Positions 13,405-20,628 of a DNA stretch of 25,437 nucleotides are shown here, in pieces. Position numbers and translations under genes: made by a program. Source of the DNA: a virus; IMG/VR virus record IMGVR_UViG_3300027963_000312, positions 1 to 25,437 of that record; one strand, given 5' to 3'. The stretch's first letter is position 1, and every line of letters starts with the position of its first letter. Under the pieces are notes generated by a model. That model was not told the DNA's origin and searched no databases. It saw only the letters and a list, made by a program, of their open reading frames with translations.

Positions 13405-14763
13405 GTGTTCAAGGTGAATACAAGTAGTAAGTCCCGTTGGCTAGTCCTTGTCCCAGCGTTAATAGGTTTTCTTTTCACAGCATCGTCGGCTGAGGCTGAC
13501 ACGTTTGGTGTGTGGGAGTTCTCTAAGTCTTGTCTCGCTGCTGAGGGTGGGTCGGTTGTTCCGATTGAGGGTGGGTTTACTCTTGTTGGTGCTGATGGTG
13601 GGACGTGTGCTGGGAAGTCTCATTATGTTCGGATGCAGGCCACGATTCCTGAAGGCACTAATCAGATTGGTTTCTTGTGGTCGTATCAGACGAACGATGG
13701 TTCTTGGTATGACCCTCCACAAATCATTCTCAATGGGGTTATCACGAAGCTGACGAATGAGAACAACGCCACCGGATCAGGGTTGATTCAAGTTCAGGCT
13801 GGGGATGTGTTTGCGTTCCAGCAGTACTCGACTGATTCATGCTGCCAACCGGGCAACCTCACGATTACAGGCCTGACATTAGGCTTGGGTGAATGGGTAT
13901 CTACAACCTCATCCACAACAACGACGACGACCTCTACTACTACTGTCCCGCTAGTGACTGTCCCTGTCACCAACCTGACTACTACGACTCTTCAAACAGT
14001 CGTGCCATCAACCACAACGGAACCACCACAAACAACAACAATCCCAGAAACAGTTTCAACGGTTACCTCAACTAGTTCAACGACAACAAGTACGTCAACG
14101 ACTGTAGCCCCAACAACGACCACGACGACTGTGGTTTACACGCCTCCGGCAACGACAACTACCGTTCCTGAAACAACGACAACCACCACAACGGAACCAG
14201 AACCAGCCCCCACCACAACACTCCCGCCTCCGTTAGAAACAACCACATCAACTTCAACAACGACATCAACTGTCCCCCCTGTGACCACAACTCAACCAGA
14301 TGTGACTACAACGCTACAAGCCCCCACAGATGAGCCTGAACCGCTCACCCAAACAGAACTACTAAACACCCTGAAAGCCCTCTCAGAAGCCACGACAGAG
14401 GCCATAGAAGCCATCGTAGATTCAGTCCTCAGCAAAAACCTAGACACCAGCCAAGCGACCCTGCTCATCACCAGCCCAGCCGTATTAGAAAACATCACCA
14501 CCGCCCAAGCCGAACAACTCTTCAGCGAAATCGCCCCAACCGAACTCAGCCCCGACGAAGCCGAAGCAGTAGTCGAAGCGGTGCAAAATGCACCATCATC
14601 TGTGCGTAAAGCGTTTGAGTCTGTGTTGAATATCTTCCAAGGTTTCGCTGACAATTATGTTGCGCTGAACTCAACGGTGCCGGTGAAAACCCGTCGTGCG
14701 CTGATTGCGTTGAGTGCTGTATTCTTGACGGTAGCCCCTGCACCTACACGAAGGATTCGGTGA
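13405..14763 (+). CDS. Secreted mucin-like surface protein with C-terminal anchor
   Basis: This 452-residue protein has four parts. Residues 1-31 form a Sec signal peptide (basic start, WLVLVPALIGFLFTASS core, AEA before the likely cut). Residues 32-165 form a beta-rich domain with four Cys (SCLA, TCAG and the CC pair in DSCCQPG) and several Trp. Residues 166-310 are a Thr/Ser/Pro/Val stalk with many Thr runs. Residues 315-425 are acidic and helical, and a final hydrophobic stretch ALIALSAVFLTVA plus TRRIR looks like a membrane anchor with positive stop. No LPXTG motif is present. GTG 13405 is taken as start; GTG 13414 is equally possible, and neither has a good ribosome site. Third-position use changes from G/T-rich to A/C-rich at the stalk and back near 14590, so the gene seems assembled from parts. 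It is not obviously a virion protein; a role on the infected cell surface, such as blocking further infection, is speculative. Confidence 0.65.
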   Translation: MFKVNTSSKSRWLVLVPALIGFLFTASSAEADTFGVWEFSKSCLAAEGGSVVPIEGGFTLVGADGGTCAGKSHYVRMQATIPEGTNQIGFLWSYQTNDGSWYDPPQIILNGVITKLTNENNATGSGLIQVQAGDVFAFQQYSTDSCCQPGNLTITGLTLGLGEWVSTTSSTTTTTTSTTTVPLVTVPVTNLTTTTLQTVVPSTTTEPPQTTTIPETVSTVTSTSSTTTSTSTTVAPTTTTTTVVYTPPATTTTVPETTTTTTTEPEPAPTTTLPPPLETTTSTSTTTSTVPPVTTTQPDVTTTLQAPTDEPEPLTQTELLNTLKALSEATTEAIEAIVDSVLSKNLDTSQATLLITSPAVLENITTAQAEQLFSEIAPTELSPDEAEAVVEAVQNAPSSVRKAFESVLNIFQGFADNYVALNSTVPVKTRRALIALSAVFLTVAPAPTRRIR

Positions 14764-14927
14764 TGAAGTTTTGGGGTGAGTTCCATGCGTTGATATGGAC
14801 AATCGCAGCATCAGTCACCACGATTCTCACGTTGTCAGGCACGTTGCAACAGATCGTTATCTGGCTCACTTTGGCAGCTCTCGTTCTGCACTTCATCGGC
14901 GCATTCACCAATAAGGACAACAACTAA
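14763..14927 (+). CDS. Small two-TM membrane protein, holin-like
   Basis: A 54-residue protein begins at a TGATG overlap with the preceding gene. It has two hydrophobic segments (IWTIAASVTTILTLSG at about 11-26 and IVIWLTLAALVLHFIGAF at about 31-48) with a very short turn between them and a charged KDNN end. Small two-TM proteins just before an endolysin are usually holins or antiholins. It ends in a TAATG overlap with the next small membrane protein. Confidence 0.6.
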   Translation: MKFWGEFHALIWTIAASVTTILTLSGTLQQIVIWLTLAALVLHFIGAFTNKDNN

Positions 14928-15154
14928 TGGAAACCCTCAAGACCCTCATCCTTCGTATCGTTGCAGTATTCGGCTCATCAGCTTTGGCTGCTGTTGCCGG
15001 TGGTGCAGTCCTCGACGTGGAACTTTGGAAGGCAGCAGCAATCGCAGGAATCGTTGCAGCAGCCAAAGTCACCGAAGCCCTCCTTCGTGCTTGGTCATCT
15101 GATGGTGTGTTGACCAAGGATGAGATTGCTGAAGCGTTCGGCAAAGCTAAGTAA
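14927..15154 (+). CDS. Holin-like membrane protein
   Basis: This 75-residue protein has two hydrophobic helices (ILRIVAVFGSSALAAVAGGA and KAAAIAGIVAAAKVTEALL) and a soluble tail, SSDGVLTKDEIAEAFGKAK. The 'D-G-x-L-T-x-x-E-I-x-x-A-F' tail is shared by holin-region membrane proteins of many actinophages. It overlaps the endolysin start by one base (TAATG). Together with the 54-residue protein before it, this makes a tandem holin pair; which one forms the lesion cannot be told. Confidence 0.68.
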   Translation: METLKTLILRIVAVFGSSALAAVAGGAVLDVELWKAAAIAGIVAAAKVTEALLRAWSSDGVLTKDEIAEAFGKAK

Positions 15155-15711
15155 TGGCATCCCTGAAGAAGGGTGCTGACCTTCCGATTATCCCTGTTGT
15201 TCTTTGCTCATGTTTGAAGAACGCTGTGCCTGGCAAGTTGCCACCGAAGTTACTTCGAGCGATTGAAGGCAAAGGCAAGTTGCACCAATGCGCAGCGGAT
15301 GCGTATGAGGCGATGGATGCTGCTGCGAACGCTGAAGGAATTGACTTGTCTCCGACTAGCCAAGCTGACACATATCGCAGTTTGGAAACTCAGGAGTATG
15401 GCTTCTATCAAAGGTACACAACCGACGTAATCCCAAATCAGAAGCCGAAGGTCTACAAAGGCCAAGCCTGGTATCTCAAAAAGGGAATGGCGATGTTGGC
15501 AACACCAGGTCAATCGAAACATAACCTCGGAATCGCCATTGACATCGCTAACGCCAACGGGAAACGGCTGGAATGGTTGAAGAAGAACGCTGTGTCGTTT
15601 GGGTTCTCTTGGGAAGTTGTGCCAAGTGAGCCTTGGCATTTGAGGTACGTCGTCGGTGATAAGACACCGGAACGAGTCAAGGCTTGGTTGGCTTCAAAGG
15701 CTCAGGTGTGA
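15154..15711 (+). CDS. Endolysin, M15-type L,D/D,D-peptidase (VanY-like)
   Basis: This 185-residue enzyme should cut peptide bonds in peptidoglycan. The zinc peptidase motif set is complete: SKHNLGIAIDI gives His123 and Asp130, and SEPWHLRY gives Glu159 and His162, the S-x-H-x-x-G-x-A-x-D ... E-x-W-H pattern of the M15 family. Arg75 in DTYRS matches the substrate-binding arginine. The region before residue 60 may be a small wall-binding or structural part (three Cys at 18, 20 and 46). There is no signal peptide, so export depends on the holins encoded just upstream, with which it overlaps. A small TM/coiled-coil gene starts at its stop codon. Confidence 0.85.
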   Translation: MASLKKGADLPIIPVVLCSCLKNAVPGKLPPKLLRAIEGKGKLHQCAADAYEAMDAAANAEGIDLSPTSQADTYRSLETQEYGFYQRYTTDVIPNQKPKVYKGQAWYLKKGMAMLATPGQSKHNLGIAIDIANANGKRLEWLKKNAVSFGFSWEVVPSEPWHLRYVVGDKTPERVKAWLASKAQV

Positions 15712-15712
15712 T

Positions 15713-15931
15713 GTGGAGGTTGTTCTCGCAGCGTTGGTCACCGCAGTTGGTGGAGTCATTACTACGATTCTGTTGAAGGTACGCAAAGAAAACACGAATG
15801 ACCATGCAAGCGTCATGGAAATCCTGCGGTCAGTCGGTGGAAAAGTAGAGCGAATTGATAGTAAGTTAGATTCGCATATCGACTGGCATCTCAAGGAGGC
15901 TACAGGTGGGGAAGTTTCTAAGCGAAATTAA
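15713..15931 (+). CDS. One-TM coiled-coil protein of the lysis region
   Basis: A GTG start two bases after the endolysin stop gives 72 residues: a single N-terminal TM segment (VVLAALVTAVGGVITTILL), then a charged helix with IDSKLDSHIDWHLKE. This layout is that of the DUF2746-like small membrane proteins found near lysis genes of actinophages. They may act as a second holin or spanin-like partner, but the role is not established. Earlier in-frame starts would run far into the endolysin gene and are not convincing. Confidence 0.55.
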   Translation: MEVVLAALVTAVGGVITTILLKVRKENTNDHASVMEILRSVGGKVERIDSKLDSHIDWHLKEATGGEVSKRN

Positions 15932-16133
15932 AGGTCAGCCCGTTGGCAACAGCGGAAGCATAGATTCCATTCTCGCCAAACTTGGTGAAACTGATGGTCG
16001 TGACTTGTTGGATGCGTTGAATGATCCAAACATTCGTCCGACCCAAATCATTAAAGCGTTGCAAGCCCGACAAATAAAACTATCTCCGTCAGTCATCACA
16101 CGATACAGGGCTGCCAATGTCACTACTCAATGA
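15906..16133 (+). CDS. Small HTH-type DNA-binding protein
   Basis: A GTG start 6 bases after AAGGAGG (15893-15899) gives 75 residues. Residues 33-70 (DLLDALNDPNIRPTQIIKAL, then QARQIKLSPSVITRYR) have the spacing of a helix-turn-helix domain in which a second helix ends in 'S-x-x-x-I-x-R-Y-R', like small phage regulators or terminase-small-subunit-like binders. It overlaps the TM/coiled-coil gene by 26 bases and the metallophosphoesterase by 17, so the three are translated together. A regulatory partner role to the phosphoesterase is only a guess. Confidence 0.5.
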   Translation: MGKFLSEIKGQPVGNSGSIDSILAKLGETDGRDLLDALNDPNIRPTQIIKALQARQIKLSPSVITRYRAANVTTQ

Positions 16134-17085
16134 AATACGCCAGTCGTATTATCCTTCGTGGCCTGTTGTACAACAAGGCAAGAAGTATGCACTCCCTGCA
16201 ACGAAGGCATCAAAGACACCGCAACGAGATTATGCAGTCGCAGTCGTCCTACCCGACATGCAACTCGGATACTTCCGATCCCACAACAACACACTCGAAC
16301 CCATCCACGACGAGCAAGCCTTAGACGTTGCACTCCAAATCGTCAAAGCCTCCAAGCCTGACCAGATCGTTTTGGTTGGTGACAACCTTGACCTGTGTGA
16401 GTTCGGCAAATATAGGTACACCCCAGCGTTCGCCAGAACCACCCAAGCTGCGATTGATAGGGCTAGTCAGCTCTGCGCACAACTCCGCAAACTAGCCCCA
16501 GACGCTCGCATCATTTGGATTGCTGGCAACCATGAGGAACGGCTCGGCAACTTCATCCTTGATGGTGCGGGTGCTGCGTTCGGATTGCGTCGAGGCTTGC
16601 GTCCTGAAGAGTGGCCTGTGATGTCGGTACCGTATCTCTGCAACCTTGACGACTATGACGTGGAGTATCTGCCTGGATACCCAACGGGTGCGCATTGGAT
16701 CAACCAGCGTCTTCACGTCATTCATGGTGACAAGGTTGCCTCCGGTGGAAGTACCGCCCACAAGTATCTTGCGACAGTAAAAACCTCAGTCATCTACGGT
16801 CACATCCATCGCAGAGAATGGGCTGAACGCACTAGGGACGACCATGATGGAGCGAGAACAATCCTCGCTGCATCGCCTGGTTGTCTTGCCCGAATCGATG
16901 GTGCCGTGCCCAGCACTAGAGGAGGCCACGATCTTGACGGTCGCCCGTTGTATCGAGCGGAAGACTGGCAACAAGGTTTAAGCGTGGTTGAGTATGTGCC
17001 TGGTGACGGGGAGTTCAACCTTGAGATGATCCCTATTCGTGATGGTTGGGCTAGGTGGAGAGGACGAGATTATGTCGCACAATGA
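16117..17085 (+). CDS. Calcineurin-like metallophosphoesterase
   Basis: This 322-residue protein has all core motifs of the two-metal phosphoesterase fold in order: LPDMQ (Asp47, with Gln49 in place of the common His), GDNLD (Asp89, Asp92), GNHEER (Asn138, His139), HGDK (His203) and GHIHR (His229, His231). The Gln at the second position of motif I occurs in some DNA-processing and phosphatase members. The substrate cannot be read; nucleic acid ends, nucleotides or signalling nucleotides are all possible. The first 35 residues are basic and could be a small binding extension. Its end overlaps the next small gene by 14 bases. Confidence 0.8.
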   Translation: MSLLNEIRQSYYPSWPVVQQGKKYALPATKASKTPQRDYAVAVVLPDMQLGYFRSHNNTLEPIHDEQALDVALQIVKASKPDQIVLVGDNLDLCEFGKYRYTPAFARTTQAAIDRASQLCAQLRKLAPDARIIWIAGNHEERLGNFILDGAGAAFGLRRGLRPEEWPVMSVPYLCNLDDYDVEYLPGYPTGAHWINQRLHVIHGDKVASGGSTAHKYLATVKTSVIYGHIHRREWAERTRDDHDGARTILAASPGCLARIDGAVPSTRGGHDLDGRPLYRAEDWQQGLSVVEYVPGDGEFNLEMIPIRDGWARWRGRDYVAQ

Positions 17086-17359
17086 GATGAGGACGATGGT
17101 TGTGGTGAGATGGCATGACGCTCATTCTGCAACCGACACATGGACACCAATAGACGACATCGGAACCGACCCCTGTGAGGTCGTCAGCTGTGGATTCCTG
17201 CTCCCTACCAGCGATGGTGGCAAAGAAGACCACATCACGATATTCCAATCGAAGACTGACGCAGACGACGTTGACGGGGTTTTATGTATTCCAGTTGCTA
17301 TGGTTCAAGACATGAAGGTCATGACCAAAAATATCCCAGGCTTAGCTCCAAGCAAGTAG
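17072..17359 (+). CDS. Conserved-looking small protein, unknown function
   Basis: This 95-residue protein starts at ATG 17072, behind GGAGAGGA and within the end of the phosphoesterase gene. It reads as a small beta-sheet protein (MVVVRWHDAHSATDTWTPID, then CEVVSCGFLL and KEDHITIFQSKTD). The opening 'V-x-W-x-D-a ... W' and the 'I-T-x-x-q' strand recall short phage proteins of unknown role found in many environmental phages. No catalytic motif is visible. Confidence 0.55.
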   Translation: MSHNEMRTMVVVRWHDAHSATDTWTPIDDIGTDPCEVVSCGFLLPTSDGGKEDHITIFQSKTDADDVDGVLCIPVAMVQDMKVMTKNIPGLAPSK

Positions 17360-17405
17360 ACTAAACCTCGGATCGTTCGCCCGCCTTTATTGGGCTTGAA
17401 CATCC

Positions 17406-17441
17406 CGCACACCTCCCCCTCCTTGGGTGTGCGTTATATAT
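17406..17441 (+). terminator. Possible weak terminator before the secreted lysozyme-like gene
   Basis: An 8-bp perfect stem (CGCACACC at 17406-17413 with GGTGTGCG at 17426-17433) with a 12-base loop is followed by TTATATAT. The tail has few consecutive T residues, so termination would be weak. The rest of the 104-base gap (17360-17463) holds a possible GCCC/GGGC hairpin and the ribosome site GGAAGGAAA; I see no convincing -35/-10 pair. Confidence 0.45.
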
Positions 17442-17463
17442 CGGACAAACGGAAGGAAACAAC

Positions 17464-17994
17464 TTGCTGAAATTAACCGCAAGCCTCATAGCCATACTCA
17501 CCTTTGGTGCAGGCGTAACTTACGCTCAAGCACCCCAATCAACCCAGACCAACCCAGCCGTAATAATCGAGCATCAACGGCAAATGCGTGAACTGATGCC
17601 ACAAGTCGTAGAAGAAAAACTCCCCAGAGGAGTCCCAAAAGATAAGTCCAAGCGATGCCCACAATGGGAACCTAAGATCGCTGAAGCAGGCTTACCGGTG
17701 CAAACCTTTAGTTATATCGCTTGGCGTGAGTCGGGTTGCAATAGAAAAGCGGTCAATGCCCGTTGGGACGCTCAAGGTCAAATCGTGTGGACACTCAACA
17801 AGAACGGTTCATATGATTCAGGTCTGTTTCAGCACAACTCGTCATGGTGGTCAGCAACGAAGCAGGTCTGCGGTATTGATACAGGTTCAAGGCGCAAAGA
17901 CCTAGAAGCCCTCTATGACGTGGACTGCTCAATAGCGATGGCTGTATGGCTCATGGAAAACACCAAAGGCAAACTAGCCAACTGGAATCTCTGA
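17464..17994 (+). CDS. Secreted lysozyme/transglycosylase-like protein
   Basis: A TTG start behind GGAAGGAAA gives 176 residues. Residues 1-23 are a Sec signal peptide (LTASLIAILTFGAGVTYAQA). The mature part has CPQW (Cys65), then YIAWRESGCN with Glu89 as the likely catalytic acid and Cys92, then DSGLFQHNSSWW and a C-terminal YDVDCSIAMAVWLM with Cys155; Cys136 is also present. This is the layout of the SLT/lysozyme-like enzymes secreted by actinobacteria, which cleave glycan strands. Unlike the endolysin it can leave the cell without a holin. It may assist lysis or alter the host wall during infection. It is not in the lysis cassette but two kilobases downstream, with a small membrane protein next to it. 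Confidence 0.7.
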   Translation: MLKLTASLIAILTFGAGVTYAQAPQSTQTNPAVIIEHQRQMRELMPQVVEEKLPRGVPKDKSKRCPQWEPKIAEAGLPVQTFSYIAWRESGCNRKAVNARWDAQGQIVWTLNKNGSYDSGLFQHNSSWWSATKQVCGIDTGSRRKDLEALYDVDCSIAMAVWLMENTKGKLANWNL

Positions 17995-18054
17995 CCATCC
18001 ACCACATCGCTTCAGTCTTGCTCTAATGTCATGAATGACCCGAAGGAGGGCATC

Positions 18055-18327
18055 ATGACAAACCGTCAAAAGCAAATAGGAACCGTAATCGGAATGGGAA
18101 TCTTGTGGGGATTCTGGCTCATGCCAACAGCAGAAGACCTACCGGATGCGCAACCAGCAACACCGCTCGAATGGAAACTATTCATCGCACTCAACTTCGC
18201 AGCGATAATCTATTTACACATCTTGAACGTGCGTGAACATCAACTCCAAATCCGTAAAGAAGCACAGCAACGATATTGGGAACGAATGGAAACTCGTTCA
18301 CGCAACAATCATCCAACCGCCAAATGA
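18055..18327 (+). CDS. Small two-TM membrane protein
   Basis: This 90-residue protein starts at ATG 18055, five bases after GAAGGAGGG; an upstream ATG at 18031 lacks such a site. It has two hydrophobic segments (IGTVIGMGILWGFWLM and LFIALNFAAIIYLHIL) joined by an acidic, proline-containing loop, and a basic, Gln/Arg/Glu-rich helical tail. It does not match a holin strongly. Its stop overlaps the WhiB start (ATGA), so the two are co-translated. Confidence 0.6.
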   Translation: MTNRQKQIGTVIGMGILWGFWLMPTAEDLPDAQPATPLEWKLFIALNFAAIIYLHILNVREHQLQIRKEAQQRYWERMETRSRNNHPTAK

Positions 18328-18626
18328 GTAGCGGTCATGTAGTTGATATGTGGTCAGACGGTGATAACACGTTTAGACCACAACGCCCAGACTGGCAAGA
18401 AAAAGCACGATGCAAAGGCGAGACCGAACTGTTCTTTAACGAAGGTTCACCACACGCAATCGCTGATGCGAAACTGTTTTGCGCTGGTTGCAACGTGCGT
18501 CGAATCTGTCTCAAGTTTGCGTTAGACAACGATGAGGTCGGTATTTGGGGTGGTACGACTACTATGGAGCGTCAAAGGTTGAAACGGTCTAGGAGGCGTA
18601 CTGGTGACATCACCGCAGAAGCGTAA
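18324..18626 (+). CDS. whiB: WhiB-family iron-sulfur transcription regulator
   Basis: This 100-residue protein has the four-cysteine 4Fe-4S pattern of the family: Cys30, then CAGC (Cys53, Cys56) and Cys62 (C-x2-C-x5-C), preceded by a conserved Trp24. It is followed by GIWGG at 73-77, the turn that contacts the sigma factor partner, and a basic tail ERQRLKRSRRRTG for DNA. WhiB proteins bind the host principal sigma factor and redirect transcription, and phage copies can take over or silence host WhiB programmes. This one is of WhiB2-like size without a long N-terminus. It overlaps the upstream membrane protein gene (ATGA) and the downstream nuclease gene by 23 bases, so it is in an operon with DNA-processing genes. 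It is the main evidence for an actinobacterial host. Confidence 0.93.
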   Translation: MSSGHVVDMWSDGDNTFRPQRPDWQEKARCKGETELFFNEGSPHAIADAKLFCAGCNVRRICLKFALDNDEVGIWGGTTTMERQRLKRSRRRTGDITAEA

Positions 18627-18972
18627 AGGTTCCGCAGCTGAACTTGCTGTAGCGAAGTGGTTGCGCAAACTTGGCTGGATTCACGCCGAGCGCAGCCGTT
18701 GTGGTTGGTCGGACGATAGAGGCGACATAGACGGAATGCCTGGAGTCTGCATTGAAGTTAAAGCAGAGAAGAAGATTGATATTCCAGGCTATTTGCGTGA
18801 GCTTGAAGTTGAAATGGAGAACGCTAAAGCATGGACAGGTACCGTCATCATCAAGCGCAGAGGGTCAACCAATGTGGATGACTGGTATGCGGTCATGCCT
18901 GCGAAGGTGTGGGGTGAACTGATGTTCATGCTCGACCAACCAACTCAAAACCCTGTTACACCCACCCCGTAG
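18604..18972 (+). CDS. PD-(D/E)XK nuclease, Holliday junction resolvase-like
   Basis: A GTG start behind AGGAGGCG gives 122 residues. The fold signature is clear: KRKGSAAELAVAKWLRKLGW with Glu13 in the first helix, then RGDIDG (Asp41) and CIEVKAEK with Glu51-x-Lys53. This E ... D ... E-x-K set is that of small resolvase-like or VRR-type nucleases. A C-terminal strand region (GTVIIKRRGS, DDWYAVMPAKVW) is also typical. It could resolve recombination junctions or process replication intermediates. Overlap with the WhiB gene means joint expression. A promoter for the replication module follows. Confidence 0.75.
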   Translation: MTSPQKRKGSAAELAVAKWLRKLGWIHAERSRCGWSDDRGDIDGMPGVCIEVKAEKKIDIPGYLRELEVEMENAKAWTGTVIIKRRGSTNVDDWYAVMPAKVWGELMFMLDQPTQNPVTPTP

Positions 18973-18981
18973 AAGTAATGC

Positions 18982-19009
18982 TTGACAAAGCAAATCAACC
19001 TGCTACTGT
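18982..19009 (+). promoter_or_regulatory. Promoter of the replication module
   Basis: A perfect TTGACA (18982-18987), a 16-base spacer and TACTGT (19004-19009) lie in the 79-base gap before the exonuclease gene. Start of transcription would be near 19016 and the ribosome site AGGAGG lies at 19037-19042, nine bases before ATG 19052. The bases TAATGCTTGAC ... CCTGcTAC match the promoter before the primase-like tail-operon gene. Confidence 0.65.
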
Positions 19010-19051
19010 CAATTCACACCCATAATTCCCAAGCTCAGGAGGCCTGCGAAA

Positions 19052-20206
19052 ATGACTACATCAGACGAGTTCAGCTTATTAGCCGAAGCACCAAAAGACC
19101 GTTGGGGTCGCTACAAAATTAGCGATCCAGCATCTGGCAAAGAACGTGGCTACACACGAGTTACAACAATCGCAAAAGTGTTGGACGATTCATCGTCACT
19201 TGCTGATTGGAAAACACGAATGGCAATCACCGGCATCGTTCAACGAGCCGATCTGCTTGCTCAAGCATCAACAGCATTAGATGATCGAAGCAAACTCAAC
19301 AAGATTGCTAACGATGCCATTGATGCTGCTGGTGCATATTCACGAGCCAATCTTGGTACAGCACTTCACTCAATCACCCAGCAGTTAGACCTTGGTATGA
19401 AGCCACAAATCCTTCAAGGATTACAGGCAGATATTGAAACTTATGTTGCATCAATCGCAGCGTGGGACTTCGGTATGCGCAAGGAATGGATTGAAGTTCT
19501 ACTCATTAACGATGAGTACGAGTATGCAGGTACAGCAGACCGAATCGTCACTACCCGTGATGGCAAGATTTGCATCTTTGACCTAAAGACCGGAACAGAC
19601 TTGTCTTACTCTTTCGGTTCAATCGCAGTCCAACTCGCTATGTACGCAAACGCTGACTGGATTTACGACTGGAAAACTGGCGAACGCACAGCACTCCCAG
19701 AAGGCTTGGATATGAAAGAAGGAATCATCTGCCATCTTCCAGCAGGTGAAGCGACGTGCAAGTTCTACACAGTTGACCTGGAAGCAGGATGGGAAGCAGC
19801 GAAGATGTCGTTCGCAACCCGCAACTGGCGTAAGCGCAAAGACCTCTTCAAGCCTTATCAGTTCTCTGACGAGAAGCGGAGAGTCGTCGAGCCTGTGTCA
19901 AATCCGATGGCACAGGCCGATGATTCCGTCTCGCCAAAAGAGTTGCAAATCCGTCAAGAATGGATGAAGCAACGCATCGCCAACCTCACCCGTGAAGCCC
20001 AAGCGATGCTCATTCTTTGCTGGCCTGAAGGATGCCCCAAACTTCAGGAGACTTCACCGGAACAGTTACAACAACTGGTGAAGGTCATTGAAACTGTTGA
20101 AGCTCAACATGACATCCCGTTCTTTGAAGATGACCCAACCGTCAAGAAGCCTGCAAAGCGTAAGTCGAAGGCGTTTGACACGGCAGAAATTGACAGCATT
20201 CAATGA
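19052..20206 (+). CDS. Cas4/RecB-like PD-(D/E)XK exonuclease
   Basis: This 384-residue protein has the core of the RecB-nuclease superfamily. GTALHSI contains His106, then YEYAGTADRIV (Asp163), then ICIFDLKTG with Asp177 and Lys179, and finally the QLAMYA motif with Gln194 and Tyr198. The four-cysteine iron-sulfur cluster of true Cas4 is not visible. Residues 290-384 form a helical, basic and acidic C-terminal extension without recognised domain. In phages such proteins act with a single-strand annealing or binding protein in recombination, and an SSB-like gene lies two genes downstream. It is the first gene behind the replication promoter. It ends in an ATGA overlap with the next gene. Confidence 0.82.
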   Translation: MTTSDEFSLLAEAPKDRWGRYKISDPASGKERGYTRVTTIAKVLDDSSSLADWKTRMAITGIVQRADLLAQASTALDDRSKLNKIANDAIDAAGAYSRANLGTALHSITQQLDLGMKPQILQGLQADIETYVASIAAWDFGMRKEWIEVLLINDEYEYAGTADRIVTTRDGKICIFDLKTGTDLSYSFGSIAVQLAMYANADWIYDWKTGERTALPEGLDMKEGIICHLPAGEATCKFYTVDLEAGWEAAKMSFATRNWRKRKDLFKPYQFSDEKRRVVEPVSNPMAQADDSVSPKELQIRQEWMKQRIANLTREAQAMLILCWPEGCPKLQETSPEQLQQLVKVIETVEAQHDIPFFEDDPTVKKPAKRKSKAFDTAEIDSIQ

Positions 20207-20628
20207 ATAGCATTGAAGGTCGTGACCTAGATCAGACAGGCGACGAGCAAGCAGTCACCTATATTCGTGAACGCCTCAACAGCATTCAAGGTGCTGACAG
20301 GGCAAGGATGGCGATGCTTATCACGCAAGCCGAACTTGCGGGTCGCAGCATCAGCCTCAAAGAAACAAAATCTCTTCGAAGGTTTGAAATCGCCAGAGGG
20401 TTATTCCTTCTGTTCGACTCAGGCCAATTCGATGAAGACTTGGTGAAGGACATCTGTTCCCAAATCACCTCGCAGAAATACACAAAACCAGGTGAAGCAC
20501 TTGCCAACCTTGACGTGAAACAAGCACAGCGGTTCGCTAACGCTTGTCACGGCATCGCACGTGACCTGCTGAACCTGATCTATATCCCAGAAACCAATCA
20601 ATTCCACATAGAGGAGCAAGCATCATGA
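20203..20628 (+). CDS. Conserved-type helical protein between exonuclease and SSB-like genes
   Basis: I do not recognise this 141-residue protein. It is mainly helical and acidic: QAVTYIRERLNSIQGADRAR, then AMLITQAELAGRSISLKETK, then FDEDLVKDICSQITSQKYTK. It lies between the exonuclease and the OB-fold protein with four-base overlaps on both sides, so stoichiometric co-production with them is likely. A loader, annealing co-factor or exonuclease partner is possible. No metal-binding or nucleotide-binding motif is visible. Confidence 0.55.
   Translation: MNSIEGRDLDQTGDEQAVTYIRERLNSIQGADRARMAMLITQAELAGRSISLKETKSLRRFEIARGLFLLFDSGQFDEDLVKDICSQITSQKYTKPGEALANLDVKQAQRFANACHGIARDLLNLIYIPETNQFHIEEQAS

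Noticed and set aside
13377-13427. 16-codon frame starting on the sulfotransferase stop codon
   Set aside because: It has an ATGA overlap but no ribosome site, no recognisable feature, and runs into the start of the next gene; chance cannot be excluded.
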